Shown here: piece after piece, positions 1 through 7,898 of the stretch
Layout: each line of letters starts with the position of its first letter
Numbering within the stretch: the first letter of the stretch is position 1
Assembly (NCBI GenBank): GCA_040765295.1
Contig: JAXGSB010000001.1
Span: forward strand, 1,674,001-1,738,000
Direction: 5' to 3'
DNA length: 64,000 bases
From: Scatomorpha sp040765295
GTDB taxonomy: Bacteria > Bacillota > Clostridia > Oscillospirales > Oscillospiraceae
Position numbers and translations under genes: made by a program
Notes under the pieces: generated by a model
The model's database searches: none
Told to the model about the DNA's origin: nothing
The model's input: the letters and a program-made list of their open reading frames with translations, nothing else

Positions 1-396
1 CAAATTCTGCCATACAGCAACCGATTTTCCGTCTTTTTCATCTGTGGAGCTGGTTTCGGATCTGAAAAATGAAACCGAGCTTGCGCCCACTTTTATCGAG
101 TTTTCGATAAGCTTGGGTATCCTGTCGTTCTCGGGCAGGGCGGCAAAAACATCTATTTTTAAAGCAGGAACAGTTTTCTGCTCTTCCTTCGGGAGAGAAT
201 CCGCTGTCTCTCTCCTGTTCGGGATAAACTCTTTCTGCTTTTCCGACTTATCGGCTGTTTTTATCATGGTGTTTATCTCGGCTCCGCCTTTCTTTAAGCG
301 GAGAAAACTGCTTATTTTCGAGCCGTCGGGCTCGCCTAATTTTGCAAGTCCCAGACCTTTTAGTAAATTTGTTCCGCCAACGAAGAATTTGGACAC
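1..396 (-). CDS. Partial uncharacterised protein (N-terminal 132 residues)
   Basis: Reading leftward from a GTG at 394-396 gives an open frame to the window edge, so the C-terminus is missing. An AGGAGG ribosome binding site lies 7 bases before the GTG, which supports this non-ATG start. The protein begins MSKFFVGGTNLLKGLGLAK and becomes hydrophilic, rich in Lys, Glu and Ser, after about residue 40. No signal peptide or membrane segment is visible and I do not recognise a family. It is divergent from trmB, with about 155 bases between them. Confidence 0.6.
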   Translation of the reverse strand, partial: MSKFFVGGTNLLKGLGLAKLGEPDGSKISSFLRLKKGGAEINTMIKTADKSEKQKEFIPNRRETADSLPKEEQKTVPALKIDVFAALPENDRIPKLIENSIKVGASSVSFFRSETSSTDEKDGKSVAVWQNL

Positions 397-551
397 AATA
401 AATCCTCCTCGCGATTTTTCCTAATTATCTCACACTTTTTTGAGCCTTGCAATATTAACAGGGCTGCATTTTCCCCCTATGAGATATTTCGAAGGCTTTT
501 TGATTGAAGAGAAAGGGGCTTTATGGTATCATTTTTCAGGAGTGATTTTAT

Positions 552-1184
552 TTGAGAATGCGTAAAAAGCCCAATTTAATACCCAGACTTGCGGCAGTGG
601 AGGGGCTTATTCTTAAACAGGACAAGGTCAGGGATTTTATTAAATCAGAGTGCCAAAAATATGAGTATGTTGAGCTGGAGCTTGGCTGCGGCAAGGGAGC
701 TTTCACGATAGAGCTTGCCAAGTTAAAGCCGAATTCTCTTATTCTGGCTTTGGAAAAAGTCCCCGAGGCGGCTGTTGTCGCCATGGAGAGGATTAATGCC
801 GAGGGTTTGAATAATGTACGCTTTTTGCTTGAAGATGCGGCCGAACTCTGCGAGTTTTTGGACAGTTCTTCGGTTGACCGCATATATATTAACTTTCCCG
901 ACCCCTGGAAGAAAAAGAAGCAGTGGAAAAGGCGTCTGACTCACCCTGACTTTTTGAGACTCTATAAAAAAATACTAAAGCCCGGGGCCGAGATTCACTT
1001 TAAGACCGACAATGAACCGCTCTTCGACTGGTCCTGCGAGCTTATATCCACAGAGGGCTTTGAGATTAAAAACGTAAACCGAGACCTGCACGCCGACGGA
1101 GTCTGCGGCATTATGAGCGACTATGAAAGCAAGTTCCACATGCAGGGACTTCCCATATACAGACTGGAGGCATACATTAAATGA
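552..1184 (+). CDS. trmB: tRNA (guanine(46)-N7)-methyltransferase
   Basis: Cytoplasmic SAM-dependent enzyme that methylates N7 of G46 in the tRNA variable loop. The 210-residue length is normal for TrmB. The SAM-binding motif ELGCGKG lies near residue 43, followed by LALEK, and the family signature NFPDPWKKKKQWKRRL with the FKTDNEPLFDWS block comes near the C-terminus. The TTG at 552 is preferred because AGGAG at 538-542 is 9 bases away; the ATG at 558 would be 15 away. It overlaps xth by 4 bases (ATGA), so translation of the two is probably coupled. Confidence 0.95.
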   Translation: MRMRKKPNLIPRLAAVEGLILKQDKVRDFIKSECQKYEYVELELGCGKGAFTIELAKLKPNSLILALEKVPEAAVVAMERINAEGLNNVRFLLEDAAELCEFLDSSSVDRIYINFPDPWKKKKQWKRRLTHPDFLRLYKKILKPGAEIHFKTDNEPLFDWSCELISTEGFEIKNVNRDLHADGVCGIMSDYESKFHMQGLPIYRLEAYIK

Positions 1185-1933
1185 AACTTATATCTTGGAA
1201 TGTGAACGGACTGCGCGCCGTATATAAAAAAGGCTTCAGCGAGGTCTTTGATGCTCTCGATGCCGATATATTCTGCCTGCAGGAGACAAAGATGCAGGAG
1301 GGACAGCTGGAGCTGAACCTGCCCGGATACATCCAGTTCTGGTGCTCGGCCGAGCGTAAGGGCTATTCGGGCACGGCCGTTTTTTCTAAGAAAGAGCCTC
1401 TCTCGGTTTCGTATAACCTCGGAATAGAGGAGCATGACCAAGAGGGCAGAGTTATCACGCTGGAATTTGAGGACTTCTATTTTGTCTGCGTTTACACCCC
1501 GAACTCGGGCAGCGAGCTTAAAAGACTTGACTACCGCATGGATTGGGACGACGCCTTCAGAGCTTATGTCGGGGAACTGGACGAGAAAAAGCCCGTGGTT
1601 GTCTGCGGCGACCTGAATGTTGCCCACAATGAGATAGACCTTAGAAATCCCGAAACAAACAGGCGCAGCGCCGGATTTACCGATGAGGAGCGTGAAAAGT
1701 TCACAATGCTCTTGGACTCGGGATTTTCGGACAGCTTTCGCCTTCTCTACCCCGACACCGTTAAATACAGTTGGTGGTCTTACAGAACGAGGGCGCGAGA
1801 GAGGGATGCCGGCTGGCGCATAGATTATTTTCTTGTATCTGACAGGATAAAAGAAAAAATTGAAGACGCTTTGATATTCAATGAGATAGAGGGCTCGGAC
1901 CACTGTCCGGTGGGACTTATACTAAAATGCTGA
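1181..1933 (+). CDS. xth: Exodeoxyribonuclease III / AP endonuclease
   Basis: Base-excision repair nuclease of the Mg-dependent exonuclease III family; it cuts at abasic sites and trims 3' ends. The motifs run in the usual order over 250 residues: ISWNVNGLRA at the N-terminus, LQETKM with the metal-binding Glu, GDLNVAHNEIDL with the catalytic Asp and Asn, RIDYFLVSD, and the C-terminal GSDHCPVGL with the catalytic Asp-His. It overlaps trmB upstream by 4 bases and dusB downstream by 7, making a compact three-gene operon. Confidence 0.95.
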   Translation: MKLISWNVNGLRAVYKKGFSEVFDALDADIFCLQETKMQEGQLELNLPGYIQFWCSAERKGYSGTAVFSKKEPLSVSYNLGIEEHDQEGRVITLEFEDFYFVCVYTPNSGSELKRLDYRMDWDDAFRAYVGELDEKKPVVVCGDLNVAHNEIDLRNPETNRRSAGFTDEEREKFTMLLDSGFSDSFRLLYPDTVKYSWWSYRTRARERDAGWRIDYFLVSDRIKEKIEDALIFNEIEGSDHCPVGLILKC

Positions 1934-2898
1934 AAATAGGCTCTGTTTCGCTTAAGTCCCCTCTTGTTCTCGCCCCGATGGCGGGAATCAGCGACCTGCC
2001 GATGCGGAGACTTTGCAGGTCTTTGGGCGCCTCGCTCTGCTACTCCGAGATGGTGAGCGCCAAGGCTCTTTATTACAGAGACCAAAAGACGAGGAAGCTT
2101 CTCCAGAGCACTGAAGACGACGCTCCCCTGGCTGTTCAAATCTTCGGTCACGAGCCCGAAATTATGGCCGAGGGAGCAAGGCTTGCCTTGGAGATATCTA
2201 ACGCCGACATTGTGGACATAAACATGGGCTGCCCGGTGAATAAGGTTGTAAAAAGCGGTGACGGCGCTGCTCTTATGACGACGCCCGCTCTTGCCGCCGA
2301 AATCGTGAGAGCTGTTAAGGCCGAAGTTGCGGTTCCTGTGACTGTGAAAATACGAATGGGCTGGGACAAGGGCTCGATTAACGGCATAGAGTTTGCCCTT
2401 CTCTGCGAGGAGGCGGGAGCCGACGCTGTGGCCATACACGCCAGGACGAGAACGCAGATGTACAGAGGACTTGCAAATCGGGATTTTATTAAGGAGCTTA
2501 AAAAGCACTTAAGCGTTCCCCTGATTGCAAACGGCGACATCTTCACCCCCAAAGATGCTCTGAATATGCAGAAGCACACAGGCGCAGATTTTTTGATGAT
2601 AGGCAGAGGCGTTTTGGGCGACCCGTGGATTTTCGAGCGCAGTTTAGCCCTACTAGAGGGCAGAACTCCCCCACCGGAGCCGAGTGTTCCCGAAAAACTT
2701 GAAACTGCCTTTGAGCTTGTTTTGGAGAGAGCCGAGCTGAAGGGTGAGAGAATTGCCTGTATCGAGGCAAGAGGCGACCTGAGCCGTTATCTGCGCGGCG
2801 CATACAATGCAAATGAGTATAAACGGCGCTTTTGCTCTGTTTCGAGTATAGATGAGATCAGGCGCGAGATTGACCGTGTAATATGGGACATGAGGTAG
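1927..2898 (+). CDS. dusB: tRNA-dihydrouridine synthase
   Basis: FMN-dependent reductase that converts uridines of the tRNA D-loop to dihydrouridine. The TIM-barrel signatures are present: VLAPMAGISDLPMRRL at the N-terminus, VDINMGCPVNKVVKSGDGAAL holding the catalytic Cys, VTVKIRMGWD, AIHARTRTQMYRG, IANGDIF and DFLMIGRGVLGDPWIF. The 323-residue length is typical of DusB. The start overlaps the end of xth. The stop at 2896-2898 falls inside the probable ribosome binding site of the following sigma factor, so the operon may continue into the sigma/anti-sigma genes. Confidence 0.95.
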   Translation: MLKIGSVSLKSPLVLAPMAGISDLPMRRLCRSLGASLCYSEMVSAKALYYRDQKTRKLLQSTEDDAPLAVQIFGHEPEIMAEGARLALEISNADIVDINMGCPVNKVVKSGDGAALMTTPALAAEIVRAVKAEVAVPVTVKIRMGWDKGSINGIEFALLCEEAGADAVAIHARTRTQMYRGLANRDFIKELKKHLSVPLIANGDIFTPKDALNMQKHTGADFLMIGRGVLGDPWIFERSLALLEGRTPPPEPSVPEKLETAFELVLERAELKGERIACIEARGDLSRYLRGAYNANEYKRRFCSVSSIDEIRREIDRVIWDMR

Positions 2899-2902
2899 AA
2901 AA

Positions 2903-3490
2903 ATTAACGCTTACACTGACGAGAAAGAATTTATAAACAGACTTAAAGCCGGCGACAGAGGCGCTTTCGAGCAGTTTGTTCTCGAAAATCAGCGGCTTGT
3001 GTTTTCGTACTGTCTTTCGCGGCTTCCTTCGCGGGAGGATGCGGAGGACATAGCTCAGGAGAGCTTTTTGAGGGCTTTTAAATCCATATCCTCGTTCAGG
3101 GCCGAAGCGAGTCTGCGCTCTTGGCTTATTGCAATCTCTAAGAATCTCTGCTCGGATTTCTACAGAAAGAAAAAGATAGACAGTTTTTCCTTCGATGCCT
3201 TTATGGAAGAGGGTGGGGATTTGCCCTCGGAGAGTCTATCGCCTTTTGAAACACTGGAGAGTTCGGAGACGAGAAAACTTATCTCTAAGGCTATAGATAA
3301 TCTTCCCGATGAATTTAAAGAGGCCTTTCTTCTTAGGGAAAACTTTGACTTAAGTTATGCCGAGATTGCGAAAGTTCTGGGCGTAAGAGAGGGCACGGTT
3401 AAATCGAGAATCTCAAGAGCCCGCGGGTTTATTAAATCGGAACTAATAAAATCCGGGAACTTTGACGAATTTATTTCGTCAAATGATTAG
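2903..3490 (+). CDS. ECF-type RNA polymerase sigma factor (apparent ATT start)
   Basis: Alternative sigma-70 family factor with region 2 (LENQRLVFSYCLSRLPS, EDIAQESFLRAFKSI) and region 4 (LPDEFKEAFLLRENFDLSYAEIAKVLGVREGTVKSRISRAR). The first ordinary start in frame is GTG 2999, but that would remove the conserved start of region 2 (NRLKAGDRGAFEQFV). That stretch is in frame and open back to the stop at 2891-2893 and contains no ATG, GTG or TTG. GAGGT at 2892-2896 sits 6 bases before an ATT at 2903, which I take as the likely start. The anti-sigma gene follows directly, as is usual for ECF pairs. Confidence 0.85.
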   Translation: MNAYTDEKEFINRLKAGDRGAFEQFVLENQRLVFSYCLSRLPSREDAEDIAQESFLRAFKSISSFRAEASLRSWLIAISKNLCSDFYRKKKIDSFSFDAFMEEGGDLPSESLSPFETLESSETRKLISKAIDNLPDEFKEAFLLRENFDLSYAEIAKVLGVREGTVKSRISRARGFIKSELIKSGNFDEFISSND

Positions 3491-3503
3491 GGAGGTGATG
3501 CTC

Positions 3504-4367
3504 TTGCTGCATGAAAAGTATGAAAATATGATCTCCGAATACATTGACGGAGAGCTGAGTGAGGCCGAAGAAAAAGAGCTCATCCTCCACCTTGAGGGCT
3601 GCCCCGACTGCGCCGAGCACCTTGCCTTTGTGAAAAAGCTCTCTGAAAACCTCTCAATTGCGCCCGAGGAGCCTTCGCCGGACTTTACGGAAAGGCTTAT
3701 GAACCGGCTGGCGTTTGAGCCTTTTGAAGAGGAGAAAAAGGAGAACAAGCTAATAAAGCTCTTCAATAAAAAGAGCCTGGCGCTTGTTGCCAGCCTTGCC
3801 CTTGTTATAATTACGGCGCTTTTTGCGCTGCCGAGACTGAGCTACAATATGAAGTCGGCAGCTCCCCAAATGCGCGCGGAAGAGGCGGCAGACGAGAGCA
3901 AAAACGAAAAAACGAGCGCCTTTGACGTTGCTGTTCCGAAGGACAGCCCTGAAGATGCGGCAATAGATGAAGGGTCTGAGGCAGCAGAATCCGGAGTCTC
4001 TCCTGAGGAAAGCTTAAAATACGGCAGTCTTGAGCCGAGCCTTATAAGCGCTCTGGGCGATATTTTGGCTGAAAATCCCGCTTTTAGGCTTTATGATTCT
4101 TTTGGAAATATGGTTTTTGAAAACACAGCCGGCGCAGAGCTTATTGACGCTCTGCTCTCGGAGCTTTATGAAGACGAGAAAAAAGAGACTTTTGATCCCG
4201 ACTATGAGCTGATTTTTGCCGCCGAAGATTTTGAGCTTAAGCTTAAAATTTGCGCCGAGGAAAAGACCTTTTATCTTTACTCCGACGATTTCGACAAGGC
4301 GCTCCTTGTGGATAAAAGTTTTTCCGAGTTTATGAGAGGACTTTTCAGGCTGAGCTTGGGCTCTTGA
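3504..4367 (+). CDS. Zinc-finger membrane anti-sigma factor
   Basis: Probable anti-sigma partner of the ECF factor just upstream. The N-terminal cytoplasmic domain has the zinc-binding H-x3-C-x2-C pattern of the zf-HC2 class (HLEGCPDCAEHL). One membrane segment (LALVASLALVIITALFALP) follows at about residues 90-110, then an acidic Ala/Glu/Ser-rich linker and an extracytoplasmic domain of unknown ligand. I chose TTG 3504 because GGGAGG at 3489-3495 is 8 bases away; ATG 3483 and ATG 3498 are alternatives that fit the site less well. No terminator is seen before the insertion sequence at 4398. Confidence 0.85.
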   Translation: MLHEKYENMISEYIDGELSEAEEKELILHLEGCPDCAEHLAFVKKLSENLSIAPEEPSPDFTERLMNRLAFEPFEEEKKENKLIKLFNKKSLALVASLALVIITALFALPRLSYNMKSAAPQMRAEEAADESKNEKTSAFDVAVPKDSPEDAAIDEGSEAAESGVSPEESLKYGSLEPSLISALGDILAENPAFRLYDSFGNMVFENTAGAELIDALLSELYEDEKKETFDPDYELIFAAEDFELKLKICAEEKTFYLYSDDFDKALLVDKSFSEFMRGLFRLSLGS

Positions 4368-4372
4368 GAAGT

Positions 4373-4397
4373 CTAAAATCCATTATTTTACTGTCCG
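4373..4397. repeat. 25-bp target-site duplication, left copy (DDE IS copy 1)
   Basis: These 25 bases are repeated exactly at 5581-5605, on the other side of the insertion sequence. A direct repeat abutting both ends of the element is the signature of staggered target cutting. A second copy of the element at 15790-16972 also has a flanking repeat of 25-26 bases, so the length is a property of the element. Confidence 0.9.
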
Positions 4398-5580
4398 TGT
4401 AATGCGATAATACATATGTGACACAATAAAAAAGAAAAAGAGAGCCCTTTGGTATAATAGATTTGCAAGAATCGTTAACCAAGAAAGAAAGGAGCTCTCT
4501 CATGAAAAGTATAACAGAAGGCATGCGTCACCGCAAGCGTATTGTAACATACGCAATCAGACACAATAACAATGCCCAGGCAGCGAGAAAGTATCACACA
4601 ACAAGGCAATATGTTAGCTATTGGAGAAAACGTTACGATGGTACTCTTGAATCACTAAGGAAAAAGTCAAGGAGACCTCGTTCTCATCCAAATCAGCATA
4701 CAGAGTCGGAAATTGCGCTTATTCGACATATGTATCGTCATCACAACTATCGTGGTCTTGCTCATGTTTATAGGAAGTGTTGCGACGAAGGCTATACCCG
4801 CTCGTATGACTCAATGTGCAGACAGATAAGGAAGAAGCAGCTTGACAAGCCCAAAAAGAAAGCATGTCGGAAGAAAAAGGTATCCAAGAAAATCAGAGAA
4901 GCCGAATATCCGGGTCAATTAGTACAAATGGATATTAAATATATACCTGTTGAATGCATCGGTTTTGCAAGTTATCATTCACGGTACTATCAAATAACAG
5001 CTATAGATGTATTCTCACGAAAAAGAGTTTTAAGTATAGTTAACGAGAACAGTACTTACACAACGAGTAGCTTTTTAGAAACTTTGGAAGATAAGATTGG
5101 CTTCAAGATAGAACATCTTCAGACGGATAACGGTAAAGAATTTTGCAATGATCCGGAACAAACCGACAAGAAATCCCGATTTGAAAAGATGATGAAAAAA
5201 CTGGAGATTAAGCACATCCGGACAGCTCCATACAGTCCATGGGAAAATGGTCATGTTGAAAGAAGTCATAGAGAAGATGAAGAACGATTTTACCGAAAAA
5301 GACGATTTGTCAGTGAAGAAGAGATGATAAAAGCAGTCAAACGTCATGAAAGCATTAGTAACGGAACATATCGTAAGGTTCTTGATTTTAAAAGTTCCGA
5401 AGAAGTCATTCAAGAATACTTTGAAAACGCTTCTTAGGATTATATTTCATCTATCGCCTTCGTCAAGGGACGCCTTGCTTAAATCCTTGACAAAATGCTC
5501 GGATGAAATGAGATAAATTTAAAGCGATTTTGTAAACTATTTTTTATGGGCTTGTGTCACAAATGTTTGACTTCTATACA
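4398..5580 (+). mobile_element. DDE insertion sequence, copy 1 (intact, 1183 bp)
   Basis: The boundaries come from comparison with the inverted copy at 15790-16972. The left end starts TGTAATGCG and the right end read inward starts TGTATAGAAG; both carry TGTGACAC 20-27 bases in, forming imperfect terminal inverted repeats. A single transposase gene fills most of the element. It lies between the anti-sigma gene and the rex promoter and may separate the ECF operon from its original terminator. The 25-bp target duplication resembles what is known for IS1202-group elements, although the transposase is short for that group. Confidence 0.9.
4502..5437 (+). CDS. DDE transposase with integrase core (IS481/IS1202-like)
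   Basis: Cut-and-paste transposase of 311 residues. An N-terminal basic helix-turn-helix region (ARKYHTTRQYVSYWRKRYDG) precedes an rve-type integrase core whose acidic residues are visible in QMDIKYIP (D), LQTDNGKEF (D) and ENGHVERSHREDEERFY (E). ATG 4502 is preferred over the longer open frame from 4463 because AAAGGAG lies 7 bases upstream of it. A TATAAT at about 4454-4459 inside the element can serve as its promoter. Copy 1 has A6 at a run where copy 2 has A7, so this frame is intact. Confidence 0.9.
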   Translation: MKSITEGMRHRKRIVTYAIRHNNNAQAARKYHTTRQYVSYWRKRYDGTLESLRKKSRRPRSHPNQHTESEIALIRHMYRHHNYRGLAHVYRKCCDEGYTRSYDSMCRQIRKKQLDKPKKKACRKKKVSKKIREAEYPGQLVQMDIKYIPVECIGFASYHSRYYQITAIDVFSRKRVLSIVNENSTYTTSSFLETLEDKIGFKIEHLQTDNGKEFCNDPEQTDKKSRFEKMMKKLEIKHIRTAPYSPWENGHVERSHREDEERFYRKRRFVSEEEMIKAVKRHESISNGTYRKVLDFKSSEEVIQEYFENAS

Positions 5581-5605
5581 CTAAAATCCATTATTTTACT
5601 GTCCG
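5581..5605. repeat. 25-bp target-site duplication, right copy (DDE IS copy 1)
   Basis: Exact repeat of 4373-4397. It ends 4 bases before the -35 box of the rex promoter, so the insertion left that promoter intact. Confidence 0.9.
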
Positions 5606-5609
5606 ATTC

Positions 5610-5638
5610 TTGAAAGCACATTAAAATTGTGTTAGAAT
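5610..5638 (+). promoter_or_regulatory. Sigma-A type promoter of rex
   Basis: TTGAAA at 5610-5615 and TAGAAT at 5633-5638 are separated by 17 bases, and rex starts 49 bases downstream. No clear Rex operator palindrome overlaps it. Confidence 0.7.
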
Positions 5639-5687
5639 ATCGCTATGTTTATTACCGCCTTAGCGGAATCTATAATTTAGTGGATGG

Positions 5688-6398
5688 GTGAAGTTTGTGA
5701 AACATGTCAAAATTTCGAACAATGTTATTAGGCGTCTGCCAAGATATCTTCGTCGTCTTGACGAACTTGCCGCAGCCGGTGTGGAACGCATATCCTCAAA
5801 GGAGTTGGGCGAAAGTATGAGGCTCACCTCATCACAGATAAGGCAGGACTTCAGCTGCTTCGGCGAATTCGGTCAGCAGGGCTATGGCTATAATGTTCTC
5901 GGTCTCCGCGCTGAGATTGCCTCGATTCTGGGAATGGACAGGAATTTCACTATGGTCGTTGTCGGTGTCGGCAACATAGGCCGCGCCCTTTTAGAGAGTT
6001 TCTGCTTTGAGCAATACGGCTTCAAGTTGATGGGCGCCTTCGATATTAGACCTGATATCGTCGGCAGGACGATAAACGGAGTCGAGATTCTTCATGCAGA
6101 CGGGCTTGAGGAACTTATTAAGGCCGAGCAGGTTGATGCCGCCGTGCTCTGCGTCCAAAAGGCGAGCGCCAAAAGGACGGCTCATTCTCTGCTCTCTTAC
6201 GGAATAAAGTCTATTTGGAACTTTACCAATGTGGAGCTGGAACTTGACGAGGAAGACATTGTTGTTGAGGACATACACTTCTCTGACAGTCTTCTCTCTA
6301 TGAGTTATTATTTGGCCGAGAGCATCGACCAAGAGTCAATCAGGGCTGAGAAGGCCAAGCAGTTGAATAAGAAGGTTGCCGTTAAAAAACAACAATAG
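5688..6398 (+). CDS. rex: Redox-sensing transcriptional repressor Rex
   Basis: NADH-responsive repressor that controls fermentation and respiration genes in Gram-positive bacteria. An N-terminal winged helix (RRLPRYLRRLDELAAAG, ISSKELGESMRLTSSQIRQDF) is followed by a Rossmann domain with the nucleotide-binding VVGVGNIGRALL near residue 90 and the C-terminal swap helix (FSDSLLSMSYYLAES). The 236-residue length is slightly over the usual 210-220, with a Lys-rich tail. GTG 5688 is used as the start; GTG 5697 is also possible. A terminator follows the gene, so it appears monocistronic. Confidence 0.93.
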   Translation: MKFVKHVKISNNVIRRLPRYLRRLDELAAAGVERISSKELGESMRLTSSQIRQDFSCFGEFGQQGYGYNVLGLRAEIASILGMDRNFTMVVVGVGNIGRALLESFCFEQYGFKLMGAFDIRPDIVGRTINGVEILHADGLEELIKAEQVDAAVLCVQKASAKRTAHSLLSYGIKSIWNFTNVELELDEEDIVVEDIHFSDSLLSMSYYLAESIDQESIRAEKAKQLNKKVAVKKQQ

Positions 6399-6407
6399 AA
6401 ATTATAC

Positions 6408-6436
6408 TCTGCTCGCAGCTCTGCGGGCAGATTTTA
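6408..6436 (+). terminator. Rho-independent terminator after rex
   Basis: A ten-base stem (TCTGCTCGCA with TGCGGGCAGA, one G-U pair) with a 4-base loop, followed by TTTTAT. Confidence 0.7.
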
Positions 6437-6466
6437 TATCTTCTGTAGAAAATGTTTGAGGTTATT

Positions 6467-7834
6467 ATGTCGGATACAATTGCTGCAATTGCCAGCGGGA
6501 AAGAAGTTTCCGCAATCGGTATAGTTAGAATATCGGGCGAGAGGACCATTGAGATTTTAGATAAGCTTTTCTTCCCGTTTAGCGGAAAAAGGCTCTCTTC
6601 GGCTAAAGACAAAGAACTTGTTTACGGCAAGCTTAAAACAATGGGCGGAGAACTCATAGACAGCTGCCTTTGCTCTCTGTTCAGAGCTCCGCGCTCCTAC
6701 ACCGGAGAAGACTGCGCCGAAGTGAACATGCACGGCTCGCCTGTAGCGATGCGGCTCTGCTTGGAGGAGCTTTTTAAGCTGGGCGCAAGGCAGGCTTTGC
6801 CCGGAGAATTTACAAAGCGAGCCTTTATAAACGGAAAAATGGATCTCAGCTCCGCCGAGGCGGTTATCGACCTTATCGACGCCGAAACGGAGGAGTTTGC
6901 CAAGAACGCCGCCTCTCAGCTTGGCGGGGCTGTGATGCGCAAGATAAACGAAATCTACTCCGCCCTCTCGGAAATTTGCTCACACTACTTTGCCTTTGTG
7001 GATTATCCCGATGAAGATATCGAGCCTTTTTTGCTGGAAGAATACAGGGATAAGCTCTCACAGGCGGCCTCGGAGCTTGAAAGACTCTTGGGGAGCTTTG
7101 AGCGCGGCAAGATAATGAAAAACGGCATAAAGGCCGCTATAATCGGCAGACCCAACGCCGGAAAATCCTCGCTTTTAAATCGTCTGCTCGGTTTTGAGAG
7201 AGCCATTGTTACGGACATTCCGGGAACAACCAGAGACACCATAGAAGAAAAGGTCAAGCTCGGCAGCCTTATTCTTAGACTCACGGACACCGCGGGTCTG
7301 AGGAAGTCGGACGACCTTGTGGAACAGTTGGGTGTGAGCCGCAGTCACGAAGCCGCCGAGAACGCCGAACTCGTAATAGCTGTGTTCGACGGCGCCGAAA
7401 ACTTAAGTACGGAGGACTTTGAACTTGTGGAGCTTTGCCGAAAGGCGCCTCTTCGCCTTGCCGTCATCAACAAGAGCGACCTTCCTCAAATCATTAGCGA
7501 GCGTGACTTGCCCGACATTTTTGATAAGACGGTGAGCTTGAGCTCTAAAAGCGGTGAAGGCTTGGATGAATTGCAGAGCGCCATTGAGGAGCTCTTCCCC
7601 TTGCCGAAGGTGCCTGCGGGCGAGATACTCACAAATATGAGGCAGGCCGAATGCACTGGGACAGCACTGGGGGCCTTGAACGCCGCAATATACGCCATGG
7701 AGGACGACCTTCCTCCCGACCTTGTGCTCTCGGAGATTGAGCGCTCGATGGAAGCTCTTTCCGCAGTTTTGGGAAAGAGCGTTAAGGACGATATTATAAG
7801 CGGAATTTTCTCGAGATTCTGCGTTGGAAAATAA
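6467..7834 (+). CDS. mnmE: tRNA uridine-5-carboxymethylaminomethyl modification GTPase
   Basis: GTPase that works with MnmG to modify the wobble uridine (U34) of tRNAs reading codons ending in A or G. An N-terminal formyl-THF binding domain starts SDTIAAIASG; the G domain near residues 215-330 has GRPNAGKSS, the DTAGLR switch and NKSD; the C-terminal FCVGK matches the FCIGK motif with the essential Cys. ATG 6467 is preferred to ATG 6452 because GAGG at 6458-6461 is 5 bases upstream and family members begin MxDTIAA. mnmG is not adjacent here. Confidence 0.95.
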   Translation: MSDTIAAIASGKEVSAIGIVRISGERTIEILDKLFFPFSGKRLSSAKDKELVYGKLKTMGGELIDSCLCSLFRAPRSYTGEDCAEVNMHGSPVAMRLCLEELFKLGARQALPGEFTKRAFINGKMDLSSAEAVIDLIDAETEEFAKNAASQLGGAVMRKINEIYSALSEICSHYFAFVDYPDEDIEPFLLEEYRDKLSQAASELERLLGSFERGKIMKNGIKAAIIGRPNAGKSSLLNRLLGFERAIVTDIPGTTRDTIEEKVKLGSLILRLTDTAGLRKSDDLVEQLGVSRSHEAAENAELVIAVFDGAENLSTEDFELVELCRKAPLRLAVINKSDLPQIISERDLPDIFDKTVSLSSKSGEGLDELQSAIEELFPLPKVPAGEILTNMRQAECTGTALGALNAAIYAMEDDLPPDLVLSEIERSMEALSAVLGKSVKDDIISGIFSRFCVGK

Positions 7835-7850
7835 TCCAAATTAAAAGTTT

Positions 7851-7883
7851 AAGCCCGAGGCGATTTAACACCTCGGGCTTTTA
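7851..7883. terminator. Bidirectional terminator between mnmE and the nucleoside ABC operon
   Basis: A perfect 10-bp inverted repeat (AAGCCCGAGG / CCTCGGGCTT) with a 10-base loop, flanked by A-rich and T-rich runs. It sits between two convergent transcription units and can serve both. Confidence 0.85.
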
Positions 7884-7898
7884 GTTATTCTTATAGAC

